Of a DNA stretch of 64,000 bases, positions 11,326-23,230 are shown one piece after another. The translations under genes were made by a program, and so were the position numbers. The stretch is from positions 620,001 through 684,000 of the forward strand of contig CP137868.1 in assembly GCA_034406715.1 (NCBI GenBank). Direction: 5' to 3'. A model generated the notes under the pieces. That model saw only the letters and a program-made list of their open reading frames with translations. It did no database searches and was not told the origin of the DNA. The stretch's first letter is position 1. Each line of letters starts with the position of its first letter. Source of the DNA: Rhodotorula mucilaginosa. Its lineage: Eukaryota > Basidiomycota > Microbotryomycetes > Sporidiobolales > Sporidiobolaceae.

Positions 11326-14197
11326 ATGTCGAACATGAACTTCGACGACAAGGAGGAAATGGGATACGAAAAGGACTTGGCCGCCTCGGACGTCGTCAGC
11401 CCGGGCGGCAAGTATGATGGACAGGTGGTTGAGAATGTCATGGAGAACGAGAATTTGCACCGCAAGCTCAAGCCGCGACAGATCGCCATGGTATGTCGCC
11501 CCTTAACTTCGCTTCAAATCGATCCAATGGGAAGCTGATTTTTCTCTTCGTGTGCCACTGTACCCTCTTCTTGTTGACATGACAGATTGCTATTGGAGGC
11601 GCCGTCGGCACTGGTCTAGTCATTGGTTCCGGAACCGGTCTCGCCCGAGGAGGACCGGTCGGACTTTTGCTCGCTTACATCGTCAGTCTCGTTTCTTCCA
11701 CAACCTTGCCGATTCGACCTTCGCCTTCTTTCCGTCTGCTCCGGCCTAATTCTTTACATATGACAGGTCATGGGCTCGGCCTGTTTCGGCACGATGATGG
11801 CACTCGGCGAAATGGCGACGTTCCTCCCGAGCCAACGCGGATTCGCCGGCTACGCCGCTCGTTTCTTCGATCCAGCCCTTGGCTTCGCTATGGGGTGGTG
11901 CTATACGCAAAAAGTGCGTATCTGTTTGTCCTATGTCAGTTTCCGACCACTGACACTCCGGCGGCGATTCCGCAGTACTGGATTGTGTGAGTTCTTCTTG
12001 CGCTACCCTCCCACGTTACTCTTGCCTACGATGCGTCAGCGTGACCTGACCGTATATGTGACCCCGCAGCACCGCCAACAACCTCGTTGCCGCGTCCATC
12101 GTGGTTACCTTCTGGACGAACAGTGTTCCGGTCGGAGCTTGGCTGGCGATCTACCTCGTGTGCATTATCGGGCTCAACCTGCTCGGCATTCGCGTATTCG
12201 GCGAACTCGAGTTCTGGATGTCTTTCGTAAAGGTAGTTACGCTAACAGGGTGAGTCGCACCGCCTTGTTTTCCGTTGACCCCGCCCGCCCGCTGACCTCT
12301 ACTTGCAGACTCATCATCCTCGGTCTCGTCATTGACCTCGGCGGCGCGGGAAACGACCGAATCGGCTTTAGGTACTGGAAAGAGCAACCTTTCAGCCACT
12401 ATATCTTCCAGAACAATACCGGCGTCTTCCTCGGTGAGCTCTCTCGCGGCGATCCTTCGGACGAAGTTCTCCTTCCACTTTGATCGTCTCAAGTTTTAGG
12501 GCAGAGAAGAGCATAGATGAGCTATACGCTGACCACTGTCGCGTATACAGGTGTGTGGAGCTGCATGGTCACCGCCCTCTTCGCCTATAGCGTAAGTTCC
12601 GTCACAGGTTGACCTTCTCAGCATATTCTTTCGATCTTCCTCCGTCGTCCCTGAGCGTGAACTGACCGAGTCATACCCAACAGGGCACCGAGCTTGTTGG
12701 TGTTACTTTCGCTGAGGCTGCCAACCCGCGAAAGACGGTACCGGCGACGGTCAGGTCAGCCACGATTTTCTCGAGATTCAACGCTCACAAATCGGCTTAC
12801 TGACGGTGCTCGCTGCTATCATACAGGAGGACGTTCGCACGGATCCTCATTTTCTACGTCGGTACGGGCTTGTCTCCATTGCACGACTCGCGGCGCCCGT
12901 GCTGATGTCCTTCTCGGCATCTCGAACTGCAGGATCCATCTTCGTGGTCGGTCTTATCGTCAAGGCGACCGACCCCGCACTCCTTGCTACGACGAAGAAG
13001 GCGACTTCAGCCGCTGCTAGTCCCTTCGTACTGGCCATCGAGCGGGCGCAGATCAAGGTCCTTCCAGACATCATCAACGCCGCAATCTTGCTCTTCGTGC
13101 TCTCTGCCGCCAACAGCGACTTGGTGAGTGACAAAAGCATATGTCCTAAGCCACTTGACTCGACTATAACGAGACCATATCGCGACAGTACATCGGAACG
13201 CGCACTTTGTACGGTCTCGCCGACCAAGGTCAAGCTCCCCGCTTCCTCCTGCGCGTCAACCGCATGGGATGCCCCTACATGTGCACCGCTGTCTGCTCTC
13301 TCGTTTCCTGCATCTGGTGCGTCACTTGCCACCTTCTCCTGGGGCAAGAAAGACGAAGAAGCAAGCTAGAACTGACTTTTTTCCGGTGCTCGCCCCCCTA
13401 CCTGACTTCTTTCCGATGCTCTCACCCCTGCAGCTTCCTCGCTGTCTCGTCATCCTCGAAACAAGTGTTCGGCTACTTTGTCGCACTTGTCACGCTATGT
13501 AAGTCTACGCATCAACTCGGAGCGGTAGAGGACGAATCCTGACCATCGCCACTGGTTTATTTCCTCCCGCAGACGGTGCTTTGACCTGGCTCTCGATCCT
13601 CGGCTCTCACATCGCGATGATGCGCGCGCTCAAGGCTCAGGGCATCTCTCGCGACGAGCTGCCGTGGAAGGCGCCGTTCCAACCGTGAGCTGCTTCGCGC
13701 TCCTTCCGCCCTTTCCCCACGCAGAGTTCTGGTCCGCTGATACGCTCTCGGCTCTCAGGTACATGACGTACTGGTCGTTCGGTCTTACGGCGGTCGTCAC
13801 CTTCTTCAAGGGCTTCGACTCGTTCACTCCGAAGTTCAAGTCAGTCTCGCGCTTCCTGCAGTTTTTAGTGGCGTGAGATCTCTTCGCTTACCCTGCTCCC
13901 GTTTTGCTTTCGACTCCTGCTAGCCATGTTACCTTCATCACGTAAGCCTGCGGAAAACTTCGAATCCATCGCCGCAAAGACTGACTCGCCATCCTCGCAC
14001 GCAGCAACTACATCGGCATTCCGATCTACATCTTCCTGTACTTTGCCTACAAGTTCTGGTTCAAAACGTCGATCATCAAGCCCGAGGAGGTCGACCTGGT
14101 AACTGGACGGCGCGAATTCGATGAGGACGCGGCGAGGTGGGCGGAGCAAGAGGACCCGAACAAGCCGTGGTACAAAAAGCTCTGGGACGGCGCGTAA
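11326..14197 (+). CDS. Fungal amino-acid permease (YAT/AAP family)
   Basis: A plasma-membrane, proton-coupled amino-acid transporter with about 12 helices, spread over at least ten small exons. The start ATG at 11326 opens a hydrophilic N-terminal tail. The first helix carries the family signature IAIGGAVGTGLVIGSG, split by the intron that begins at 11491. Later landmarks are LGEMATFLPSQRGFAGYAARFFDPALGFAMGW (given in two parts: LGEMATFLP, then the FAGYAARFFDPALGF segment), EFWMSFVKVV, GTELVGVTFAEAANPRKTVP, LSAANSDL followed by YIGTRTLYGLADQGQAP, and DELPWKAPFQP. These are diagnostic of the fungal Gap1/Agp/Dip5 group. The C-terminal tail ends NKPWYKKLWDGA. Substrate cannot be told from sequence. 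Each visible intron has GTRNGN/CAG signals and no frame break was seen, so the gene appears intact. Confidence 0.9.
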
Positions 14198-14550
14198 TGA
14201 GCGGCGGATCGTTCGCGGCGCCGCACAACCCTCTCCTCTTTGTACTATCCCTCTGGCTGGACAATAGAAACATCCGTCAAGAAGCTCCTTCGTGTAATGA
14301 CCTGCTACTGCAAAAACAAGGCCAGACGGTGCTGGAGGCGGCTCGCCGTCCATGTCGTACGGTACGTGGCTCAACCTGCTCGACATTGGAGTCTTCCACG
14401 AGGTCGATACCTGCTGCGCAGCCTCAGCACCGCCTGAGTCGCCAAGTCAACCTCAATGGGATGGTGCGAGCGCGGAGAAAGCGCCTTCTCAGACAGAACA
14501 GCTTTGCAGAGAGTAGTTACGCAGGGTTGATACATGTACATGATATGGGT
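14198..14550. other. Convergent intergenic region, permease/PEX5
   Basis: This holds the 3' ends of two convergent genes. I see no further coding or RNA gene in it. Confidence 0.5.
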
Positions 14551-16913
14551 CTAGAATTCAAACTCTTGGCGGAACTCGTCCAGACTGGCGCCCGGCATCG
14601 CCTTGTCCGCGAGGTCGTGTCGGTCCTGCTCGACCAGAGAGAGAAGAGGAGTTGTCAGCGGTGTTGCAACGACGTACGAAGAATGCAACGGTATGCGCAG
14701 ACAAGACGCCTCGAAACGCACCATGCAGAGGAAGGCCCTCCTCAGAGTGTGCCAAAGGTTGTCGCTTCCATCGCCGAGGTTGGCCCTGCCGAGGTCGGCA
14801 TCTCCTCCTTTCCCCTTGCGGTTCTGGACCATCTCTTCCCTCGTCATCTGACCCTGCAGCGCCGCGAGCAAGTGTTCGGCCGCTTCGTGGTAGCACCCAA
14901 TGTTGAGGCACGACACGCCGAGGTTGTAGATCGCGCGAGTGAAGGTTGGGCGGAGGTCGAGCGCTTTCCGGTACGCTTGGATGGCGTCTTCCGGGTGGCC
15001 CGAGTTGGCCAGGGTCGCGCCGAGTCGGTTCCAGAGAAGGAAGTCCTTGGTTTGTTCGGGAGCGAAACGTCAGCTTTTTCAGATCCAAGTTGAAGCGGCT
15101 TCGAGACGGGGAATACTCACATCGGGTCGCATGCTGAGCGCCGCCTCGAAGCAGTCCTTGGCTTTCTCGTATTCCGAGTTGCTGTAGAACAAGATGCCGA
15201 GTCCGACCTGCACGTCCGGGTCGACGATTCCGAGTTCGGACGACTGCCCCGGCGCGCGCGAAGTCGGACCGGCCTGCGCGGCCGCGAGGAACAGATCGAT
15301 GACGCGGTTCGAGGCGTCCCACGGCGAGCGGATCTGGGTCGAGTCGAGCGCGGGTAGGGAGATGGAAGGGTACGCGATCGAGAGCCACTTTTCGAGCGTC
15401 GCGAGGGCGCGCAGTTCTTGGCCTTCGTTGACGTACGCGACCGCGAGGGACTGCGTTTCGAATTTTACCAAGAGACGCCGCTTCAGGGGTCAGCAAAGCG
15501 GACGAGGAGAGAACAAGAGAGGCGGAATGGGCTCACCAACCATGCGGCGACTCCTGCGGGACCGCCGCACGCGACCGCCTTTTCGAGCGCCCGGATGCCC
15601 TTGGCCTCTCGTTCGTCGGCGGCCCACGTCTCGCCCGCAGCTTTCCACGCCTCGGCGCGGGACTCGTCCTTCCGGCAGGCGGCCTCGAACGCGAGCGCCG
15701 CTTCGCTCAGGGGGGCCCCTTCCTGCAAGAGGCGCAATCCCTCGGCGTACGGGTCGGCGTGGTCGAGGTAGTCGTTCTCTTCCTGGTACGGGAACGGGGT
15801 CTGGTCCTGCAGGAACTGGTCCACGTTGTCCTTGTTCCACTGGGCGCGGCGCATGCGCTGCGGCATCTCATCAAAGAGGTCGTCGGCGTCGTCGCCGTCG
15901 AGCAACGGCGACCCGTGCAGGTCGTTGAACTGACTCCCGAATTGCGATTCCCACTGGGCGAGTTCGGCGTCCGACGTCGCCGTGTTGGAATCGAGTTGGT
16001 TCCGCATCGCGGCCCAGGTCGACTCGAGGTCCTTGAGCAACTGGGCGTCCGACTCTGACGCGTCGAGGTTGATCTCGCCGTGGTCGAGCAAGTTGGCGGT
16101 CGAGTCTTCTTGCTCTTGCGCGGCAGACGTCGTCGTCGTCGCCTGGTGAGGTTCGGCCGACTTGGTCTCTCCCGCGGCGGCGACTTGGGCAAACTGGGCT
16201 TCCCAATCGGCGTCGTCGAGTTCGACAAAGCGCCCCTTGCCCTTCAAGTCGGCTTGCTGCTGCGGTGGCGGCTGAGTGGCATAGTTCGAGTGCATCGGCG
16301 AGGCGTAGCTGTGCATGCCCATGCCCATGCCCATGCCGCCACCTGCGCTCCCGAACGCGCCGTACGAGGGTGCGAACCCGGGTCTCGCCTGACCGTACAT
16401 GGACGGACCGGCGGCCGAGGCTGACGCGGACGAAGACGAGGTCGCTGCGAGGTGCTGCTGGTGAAACTCTTGAGCGAAATCGGACGGCCTGCCCTCTGCG
16501 CCCTGCGGCAACCTGAACTGGTCCTGCATGCGGGCCATGTCTGCGGGCAAGAGGTTGGCCCCGGCCGGCCGGTACTGCGAGGCCCACTCGCGCTGCTGCT
16601 CGAGACCGGGCGCAGCACCGTTAGGCTTCATAGCGACGCGGGCCATGGCGTCGATTTCCGAGCGGAGTTGGTCCAAGCCTCCTCCTCCGAGCGGTCCGGC
16701 GGCCGTGGGTGGCTGTTCGAAGAAGCGCTGCGCCTCGTCGTTGTGCTGCTGCTGGGGCGTGTGACTCCTCATGGACTGCTGCTGGTGGTGCGGAGCGAGG
16801 GGTCCGCTCTGATGCAGCGAGTGGTCCTGGTGCCCGGCCTTGATGAACTGGCTGAGCGGATTCGAGCTGGTGCTGCACTCGGCGCCGCCCATCATCGCAG
16901 AGAATGCGCTCAT
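14551..16913 (-). CDS. PEX5: Peroxisomal PTS1 import receptor PEX5
   Basis: PEX5 binds proteins ending in SKL-type signals in the cytosol and docks them at the peroxisome. Four exons are inferred. The N-terminus has the mono-ubiquitination site context GGAECSTSSNPLSQF with the conserved cysteine at residue 13. WxxxF/Y motifs for PEX14/PEX13 docking lie at about 110 (WASQY), 237 (WEAQF) and 321 (WESQF). TPR repeats begin near residue 390. Introns follow VAAWL, ALSMRPD and RRAFLCM; spliced, the repeats continue SLAVAYVNEG, LLWNRLGATLANSG and DRHDLADKAMPG. The protein ends SLDEFRQEFEF, like other fungal PEX5 proteins. Gln-rich and GMGM-rich low-complexity stretches fill the N-terminal half. It is divergent from UTP6 with a 479-bp shared promoter. 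Confidence 0.95.
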
Positions 16914-17392
16914 TGTCGCTGTCTCTAACTCTGGCGCGAGTGTAGAGTCGGACGGAGAACCGCTTGGTCAAGTCAGCCTCCGGCTCCGCGTCCCCCACTC
17001 GCCGGCAACCTCAACTCACTCCGCTCCGCCAGTCTTTGAGTGCATGCGGACGGTTCATACATTACTCACAAGTACTCGAGTTTTGGTCTGGCCCTTGCCG
17101 AGGCTGTAGTCGCAGAGCTGTCCCTGTGAGTGCACCGCCACTGTCCGTCTCGCCTCACGCGGAAGCAATCTCGAATTGAAGCAGCCGCAAGCTCGCCGCT
17201 GCACTCGCCGACTATAGCAGCTGTTAGGCGCGCAGGAAAGCCTGTCCCTTACAAAGGAACCAACCGCTCTGTTGCACCCACAGCCGTGATCAAGTCCGCC
17301 CTTCTCTCCGGCCCAGAAGCAAGGCACCCGCGCCCGATTCCTTGCCTCCGTGCGCAAGCGTTTAAACTTCGTCTGGGTGCAACTAGACAACC
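16914..17392. promoter_or_regulatory. Shared divergent promoter, PEX5/UTP6
   Basis: A 479-bp interval between the starts of two divergent genes. It must hold both 5' UTRs and promoters. I could not assign a TATA box or a known factor site. Confidence 0.45.
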
Positions 17393-20043
17393 ATGGAAAA
17401 GGTGCGTACAGACGCAGTGCGACGACCGAGAGGCACAGCCTGACCCTCCTCTCCCCGTGCAGGTCCAGCTCGCCCTCGAGCGCTTGCTCCCAGAGCTCCG
17501 CGACCTCGAACAACGAAAGATCTTTACTCACGCAAGTCGCTCGCGAACTAGACTATACTCAGTAAAGTCCCCGAGTATCACCTGCTGACACCACCCACGC
17601 GCAGGATGAGATCTCCGACATTGTTGCCAAGCGGAGGTCGTTCGAGATGTCGCTCGCGCAGGGTCGAGGCACGAAACCGACAGACTACCTCCGCTACATC
17701 GAGTACGAACGCAGGCTCGAAAAGCTCAGAAAGGCACGAGCAGCTCGAATCCGTGAGTAGTACTCTCCGGGTCCTCCGTTCACGAGATGGCGGGATGAAA
17801 GGAAGACTGCTTCTGACGGAGGGGAGAATTTGTTGATCCGCAGCCAAAACGGCCAAAAAGTCGCTCTCGGACCACTCCATCTTGGCTCACATCACTCAGC
17901 TGCACCGACTCTCGGTCCGCCGGTTCCCCGAGTCGCTCGAGCTCTGGGACGCCTTTATCGCGCACTCCCTCTCGCAAGCGAGTCCGTTGCTCGTCTCGCG
18001 GACGCTCACCTCGGCGATCGCCATGCACCCAACCGAGACGCGGTACTGGATCATGGCGTCGCAGTGGGAGAGCGACGGCGACCGGAAGGGGATGGGAGGC
18101 GGCAACACCGAAGGCGCGAGGAGGTTGTGCATGCGCGCGTTGAGGTTCCTCAAAGGGCGCAACAATGCTCAGGCCGATCAGGAAGCCGTGTGGAGGGAAT
18201 GGATCCGCGTCGAGGTGGCGTTCGTCGAGAGGTTGAGGGAACGGTGGCACGTTCTCGGGATCGGCAAGGGCAAGAACGGCGGAGAAGAAATCGTCCGCGT
18301 TGCCGACAAGGGCAAACAACCCTCTGGCTCGGAGGAGGAAGAAGGAGCAGAGGAGCACGATGACGAGGTTGAAGAGGAGATCGCGCTGCCTGGAGACGAA
18401 GTCGACGATTCTCAGCTCAAGCAAGAAGTCGACCAAAAGGCATTGTCGGGGCAAGAGGCGCTCCTCGATGGCGCCATCGTCCGTGTCGTCCTCGACAATC
18501 TTCTCAAAGGTATGTTCGACCTCTCCTGTCGTCTCTGACCCGGATCAACTGTGAACTGACACCGCTCGCCTCCACCCCCCGCCCGCTAGCCTCGTCTCAC
18601 TCGATCGAGTCGTACAATTTTATCCTCTCTGTGCTGCGACCGCTCGCGTCACCTCTGCGACTCGCTCTCCTCGCGCACGTCTACGCCTCTCTGCGCGCCA
18701 ACGTCCTCCCCTCGACGCCCTCGTACCCCGCCGCCGTCCACATTCTCGCAACTCGACACTTGTACGACGTCGCGTACGTTCCGCCCAAGAAAAAGAAGAA
18801 CTCGAAGAAGCGCACTGCGGACGAGATGGGTGCGGGTGCTGCTGGACCCGAGCAGGACCCGTTTGCGATCCAAGTCGAGGGAGAGAAGTTGGTCGACGCG
18901 ATTGGCAAGGCGTGCGAGGAGTACTGGACCGTGTTGAAGAAGCTCAAGGCGGACAAGAAGGGCAAGGGCAAGGAGCGGGACCAGGCGTCGACCTCGCCGC
19001 AGGCGCAACAACTGTGGGAGCGATTCAGCGGTTGGTTGGAAGAAATGGCGGAACAGACCGACGAGGAAGACTTGGTGCGTCGATCTGGCTTCGTCTGCGT
19101 CATACAAGTCAGCCTCTTGCAGATTCAACAACGGCTGACTCTTGTGCGAATTGATCGATACCTTGAATAGCTCGAGTACTTGTCCGCCAACCTCGAGTCG
19201 GCGCTCTCGTCCGCACCGTCTTCGGCGTTCCTTTCCCTCGTACAACTTCGCAATCTCCTGCATAGGGGCGCGGCTACACCGTCCGTCCGGAATCATCTCG
19301 ATCGCATGATCAAGCAATACGGGACCGATTGGACGCCGCCCGCGCAACGCGAGCAAGTCTGGGTGGCCAACCTCGAGACGGTGTCGTCCTTGCTCAGTGA
19401 GGCTGGCGTCGACGACGACGCGCTCGAAAAGGCGTTCGTCCAGGCTACGCGGACATTGCCCTACAGTGCAAAAGTCTGGGACTTGTATGCCGATTTCGCA
19501 GAGCGGCAATCGGGACGGTCCCCAGCCGACGTCGAGGCGTGGTACGAAAAGTCGATCCGGCGATCACTCCTCACCGAGGCGCTCCCTCCCGCCGGGTTCG
19601 ACTCGACTTTTGTCTCGTACGCGCACGTGACCCCTCGCGAACTCTTACCGCGCCGATTCGTGCACTACCTGGCAACCACCTCCCCGTCCGATTTCCAACC
19701 CAAACTTGTCCACCTCCTCGCTTCCGCTCCGACCCTCTCGCTCTCGTTCCTCTCCTCGATCCTCGACCCTTCCGGTCCCGCACTCGAGACGATCTCCTCC
19801 TCCTCCAACAACAGCTCGCGCACGTTCCGCCGCAAGATCCACGAACGGATCGTCGCTCACCCGGACGCGGGCGTCGAGGAATGGCTCGCCTATGCCGAGG
19901 AACTCGTCCGTGCCGGAGAGGCATCAAAGAGTCAAGAGGTTGTCCAGCGTGCGCGGGGACAGTTGCTCGCGGGATCGGGCGGCGAAGGCGCAGTGCGGCA
20001 GTTTGACGCAGGTTGGGCTCACATCTGCAGCACAATGGAGTAG
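17393..20043 (+). CDS. UTP6: U3 snoRNP / SSU processome protein Utp6
   Basis: Utp6 is a HAT-repeat subunit of the UTP-B module that processes the 18S rRNA precursor in the nucleolus. The first coding exon is only 9 nt (MEK, 17393-17401). Exon 2 (17463-17531) reads VQLALERLLPELRDLEQR and joins to DEISDIVAKRRSFEMSL at 17605 across a GC-AG intron. The conserved N-terminus continues DYLRYIEYERRLEKLRKAR. HAT helices follow (RFPESLELWDAFIAHSL, YWIMASQWE). An acidic linker lies near residues 260-300 and a basic KKKKNSKKR patch in the middle. C-terminal HAT repeats include AKVWDLYADFAE. More introns lie near 17755-17842, 18510-18590 and 19075-19170. No frame break was seen. Confidence 0.9.
17532..17604 (+). 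other. GC-AG spliceosomal intron in UTP6
   Basis: The 5' site reads CAC/GCAAGT rather than GT, with a CTGAC branch point and CGCAG 3' site. The phase is 0, and removal joins KIFTH to DEISDIV, which matches the Utp6 family pattern. No usable GT is present at that point. Confidence 0.75.
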
Positions 20044-20304
20044 GCAGGCTGCAGTGCGAGGTTATGCTGAGAATACAGTCTTCATGCCTTTGCGAGTTCA
20101 AGCTTCCTGCCAGCCGCCAAACAGCACGCTCTGGACAATTTCGCACACTCAAGAGGAAATGGAGGTCATTGCGATGGAAAGAAACGTCAAGGGTCTGTGA
20201 TTTGCTAGAGACATGAGCAGCTCGTAAGGAGGATACAGGATAGATGCGGGGCAGGGCGAACAAGGAACATGGAAGATGATCGTAAGAGACGGGAGGGGAA
20301 AAGC

Positions 20305-22528
20305 GAAAACTGTCACCAGATAATCCGCTGGGATCCACCTTATCCTCTACAATCCATCGGACCCCGCGCCAAGGACCGCTGCAGCGCGCTCCCCTTGTCG
20401 GCCCACTCATCCCTCAGCAAAGCTCGTCAGACCGAAAAGAATCCCACACTCTTCGCCAAGGTGCAAAGCGCCGCGTCGCCAACCTGCCTCTTTTCCCCGA
20501 TGCACCCTCTTCGTCCGCGTCAGGACCCTCGGGTAGCGCCTCGATGAAGTCGTCTCAGCCACAAAGAACCGCTCGACGCTCGCAAAGGAACGGAGACAAG
20601 GCTCAAAGTGGACGAGGGATCTCCAACGAGGATCAAGCCGGGGAGGGGCCCTGACGCGGACAGCAAGAGGGCTGAGGGTAGAGAGGGCCGGCGCGAGCGG
20701 GCGGGCACCATGGCAGAAAAAGCTGGATTCGGTTTCGGGAGAGCAGTGCGAGGGATGTAAAAAGCGTGGGCCGTCAAAGAAGGAGTTGCGCGTGCAGCGT
20801 CCCAGAGTAGGGCACGAGGCGAGGATGCAAAGGTTATCGGTGTCGGGATACTGCAAAAGTGCGCCGAGAGTGGTCAGCCTCGGTGACAGTACACTCAAAG
20901 CTGTGGACTCGCTGCCGTACCTGGTTGTTGCGCTTTTCAGGCCCGGTCACTCGGACCATCTCCCGCTGTCGTCATAATCGAAGCGTCATGAAAGGCGCTC
21001 CAGTTCAGATATGCGAGGGTGGACTCGTCGTCGTGGGGCGGGGCGCCAGACTCGAGAGGACCCGCCTTCGAGTCGAAAGAAGGTTCGACCGCTTTCGCCC
21101 AAGCGGACCATTCCGGCGACACGTCGAGTTCGTGCAAGTCGAGGTACGACTCGGCAGCCGGCTCCGGAGTCGACGCAATGTCGAGCTCGAGTCCCGAGAC
21201 GGACCCGGCGGCGGAGGAAGACGAAGCGCCGGACGAGAGCGAAGGCGTCGAGGGAACAATCGCCGCCGCGGGGAGAGCCTCGAGTCGGAACGTCGACAGA
21301 GACGCAGCTGGGGAACAGGGACCGGCAACTTCCGCTGCAGGGATGAATCAACCTCGCGTGCTACGAGGCGAGAGGTACCGGTCCTGTCGTTAGGCTGTGT
21401 CTCAATCGGACGAGACGTCGTCGAGGGGGGGTCCAGGCTGAAAGGCGGAGCGAGCGGGGCAATGTGTTCGAACGAGACCTGCGAGGTGCGGCGACGCTGT
21501 CGTTCACGCTCTTCGACAAAGGCTCGCTCTTCCGGTTGCGGGAGCGGCTTGATGTCGGGCGTGTTGAACGCGAACGTCGGCTCGTAGGCTGGCAAGGGCG
21601 TCGAGGTTCCCGAGAATGGCGAGAACGAGATCGGGCCAGCGTCGGGTGTCGTCAACCGAGCGAGTTTCTCTTCGACCAGTTCGAGGCGAGTCAAGAGCTG
21701 CGCCTTTTCCGCCTGCTCGATTTCGAGTTGAGCGCGAAGCGACTCGTTCTCGTCTTCGAGATCGGCGATGCGACCCGCGTCTTCAGACGACGAGGTGGTT
21801 GACGAGACACTCGTCGCTCGCAACCGTGAACCGGGAAGCGGTGGGAGTGGGACGGTGCCAGCACCGCCGGCGGGGGAAGCGATCGAGTAGTTTGGCTGAG
21901 CGGCAGGAGCCGGCCTTCCCGCTTGCCTGAGCAACGCCTCGAGCTGGGCGACTCTTCGCTCGAGGAACGCTGTGTGCTCCTTCTTGCGATCCCGACTCGC
22001 TTGTGCGGCGTCTACAGGAAAGAATGATCAGCTCGAGCCTCTGCATTCAACCGTTGGCGTGAAAACTCACTCCGATTCCGAATCATGCGTGCCATCCTGC
22101 GCGCTTCCTTTTCCTTCTCGGTCGCATGCTTGCTGAGCGGAGGCAGGTGCCCGTAATCGCCCGCCGTATCGTCCCTTCCCTGGTCGTGGTCGTCGTCGCC
22201 GTCGTTGCTGCTGCTGCTGCGATCGAGAGGCTGCTCGTGATGGCCGACTGCGGCGTGCACAGCCGTCCTACTGCGCTTGCTCGCTCGAGTTGGACCTTGC
22301 GACGGGCTGGCTTCTCCCCCTTGCTCGTGCGTGGCGTTCCTCTTGGATCCGGAGCTCGTCGAACGTTGCTCGGTCGTTTGCAAGGTGGGGTTGGATGAAG
22401 CAGCGGCCATTTGCTGCTCTCCTGAACGAGGGCAGACTTGTCCGGACTTGGGTGGATTCAATCGTGTGCTCGTTGAGAGCTATGCACAGACTCAAGGCAG
22501 AGGCAAAGGAGCGAAGTGTAGAGCGAGA
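20305..22528 (-). repeat. Inverted duplication, right arm (HAC1-B)
   Basis: This is the reverse-complement partner of 6661-8880. It covers the same promoter-proximal sequence, the full HAC1-type gene and the same 3' flank. The outer end meets the PGM side and the inner end faces UTP6. I saw no target-site duplication, terminal repeat or transposase around the ends, so a segmental duplication is more likely than a mobile element. Confidence 0.92.
20937..22410 (-). CDS. HAC1: HAC1/XBP1-type bZIP factor, copy B
   Basis: The paralogue of the gene at 6779, in opposite orientation. Exon 1 is 22410-22071 (340 nt, as in copy A) and exon 2 starts at 22010. The basic region and zipper are identical to copy A; changes fall in the N-terminal linker (for example SGNRSSGN becomes PLDRSSSS) and in the tail. 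The same frame architecture is kept: the bZIP frame runs on to 21005, and the C-terminal block with LDLHELDVSPEW lies in the frame ending at the TGA at 20937. The offset between the two frame ends is 68 nt in both copies. The CTGCAGC loop is at 21340-21334, inside a stretch of about 113 nt identical to copy A. A 3' UTR intron (20920-20851) starts 16 nt after the stop, as in copy A. No disabling change is visible, so this looks like a functional second gene. Confidence 0.75.
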
Positions 22529-23230
22529 ACAAGAGGCCGAGAACAATCGTTCAAAGGCGGCACCTCGTCCGCATGCACTCAGCCTTGCTCGCAGCGCAAC
22601 GGTCGCCTCGGCTTGGAGCTGTATGATCCCGGAAAGGATCCCCGACAGGCCTTGCAGGGTTCACTTCTAGCTGGCTGTCCCTATGCCGCTGCGTGTACGA
22701 GCCCCCTATGCAGCTCCTCAGCGGCTGGACTTCCGGACAATTCGCAATTGTACGTGATCGCCTATCGCGGACACCACGCGGGCCGGCGGCCGACGATAAA
22801 CCTTCAGCGGAGTGGCAGGGAAAAATTGCACAAATGATGGCATTGGCTAGGGGCCAGGCGCAACCAGTGTGTGGCGCATAGACCCTGCATCTACGGCTAC
22901 TCGATGTCTATACTAAGTATACCCCGGGACCGCCTGTCGAAAAGTAAGGCTCCGCTCGCCAAAACTAGGGAAGGGAGCGAACGTTCGCATCAAAGGCAGT
23001 GTTGTCACGTCACAGCCAACGGAAGCTTGCGACTGCCAAGCGACAGCTGCGGACTCCTTCCCTTGCGTCACAGCTGTCACAACTGTCCGCACATATGCAT
23101 ACTCTGCCGGGACACCTTGCCGCGAAGCAAGAACAGGCGACCTGACCTGAGCGAACGCGATACTTAACTTACTTGCCCATTTCCGGGTATTGAAACAAAC
23201 GCTTTCTACAGTCTCTTCCACAGCAGACGT
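22529..23230. other. Intergenic, upstream of HAC1-B and downstream of PGM
   Basis: Unique sequence beyond the duplication end, less GC-rich than the flanking genes. It should contain the distal promoter of HAC1-B and the 3' UTR of the phosphoglucomutase gene. Nothing else is recognised. Confidence 0.4.

Noticed and set aside
20407-20898. Minus-strand frame in the HAC1-B 3' flank as an extra exon or gene
   Set aside because: Between the arms this frame differs mostly by amino-acid-changing substitutions and the copy-A frame is much shorter. It looks untranslated.
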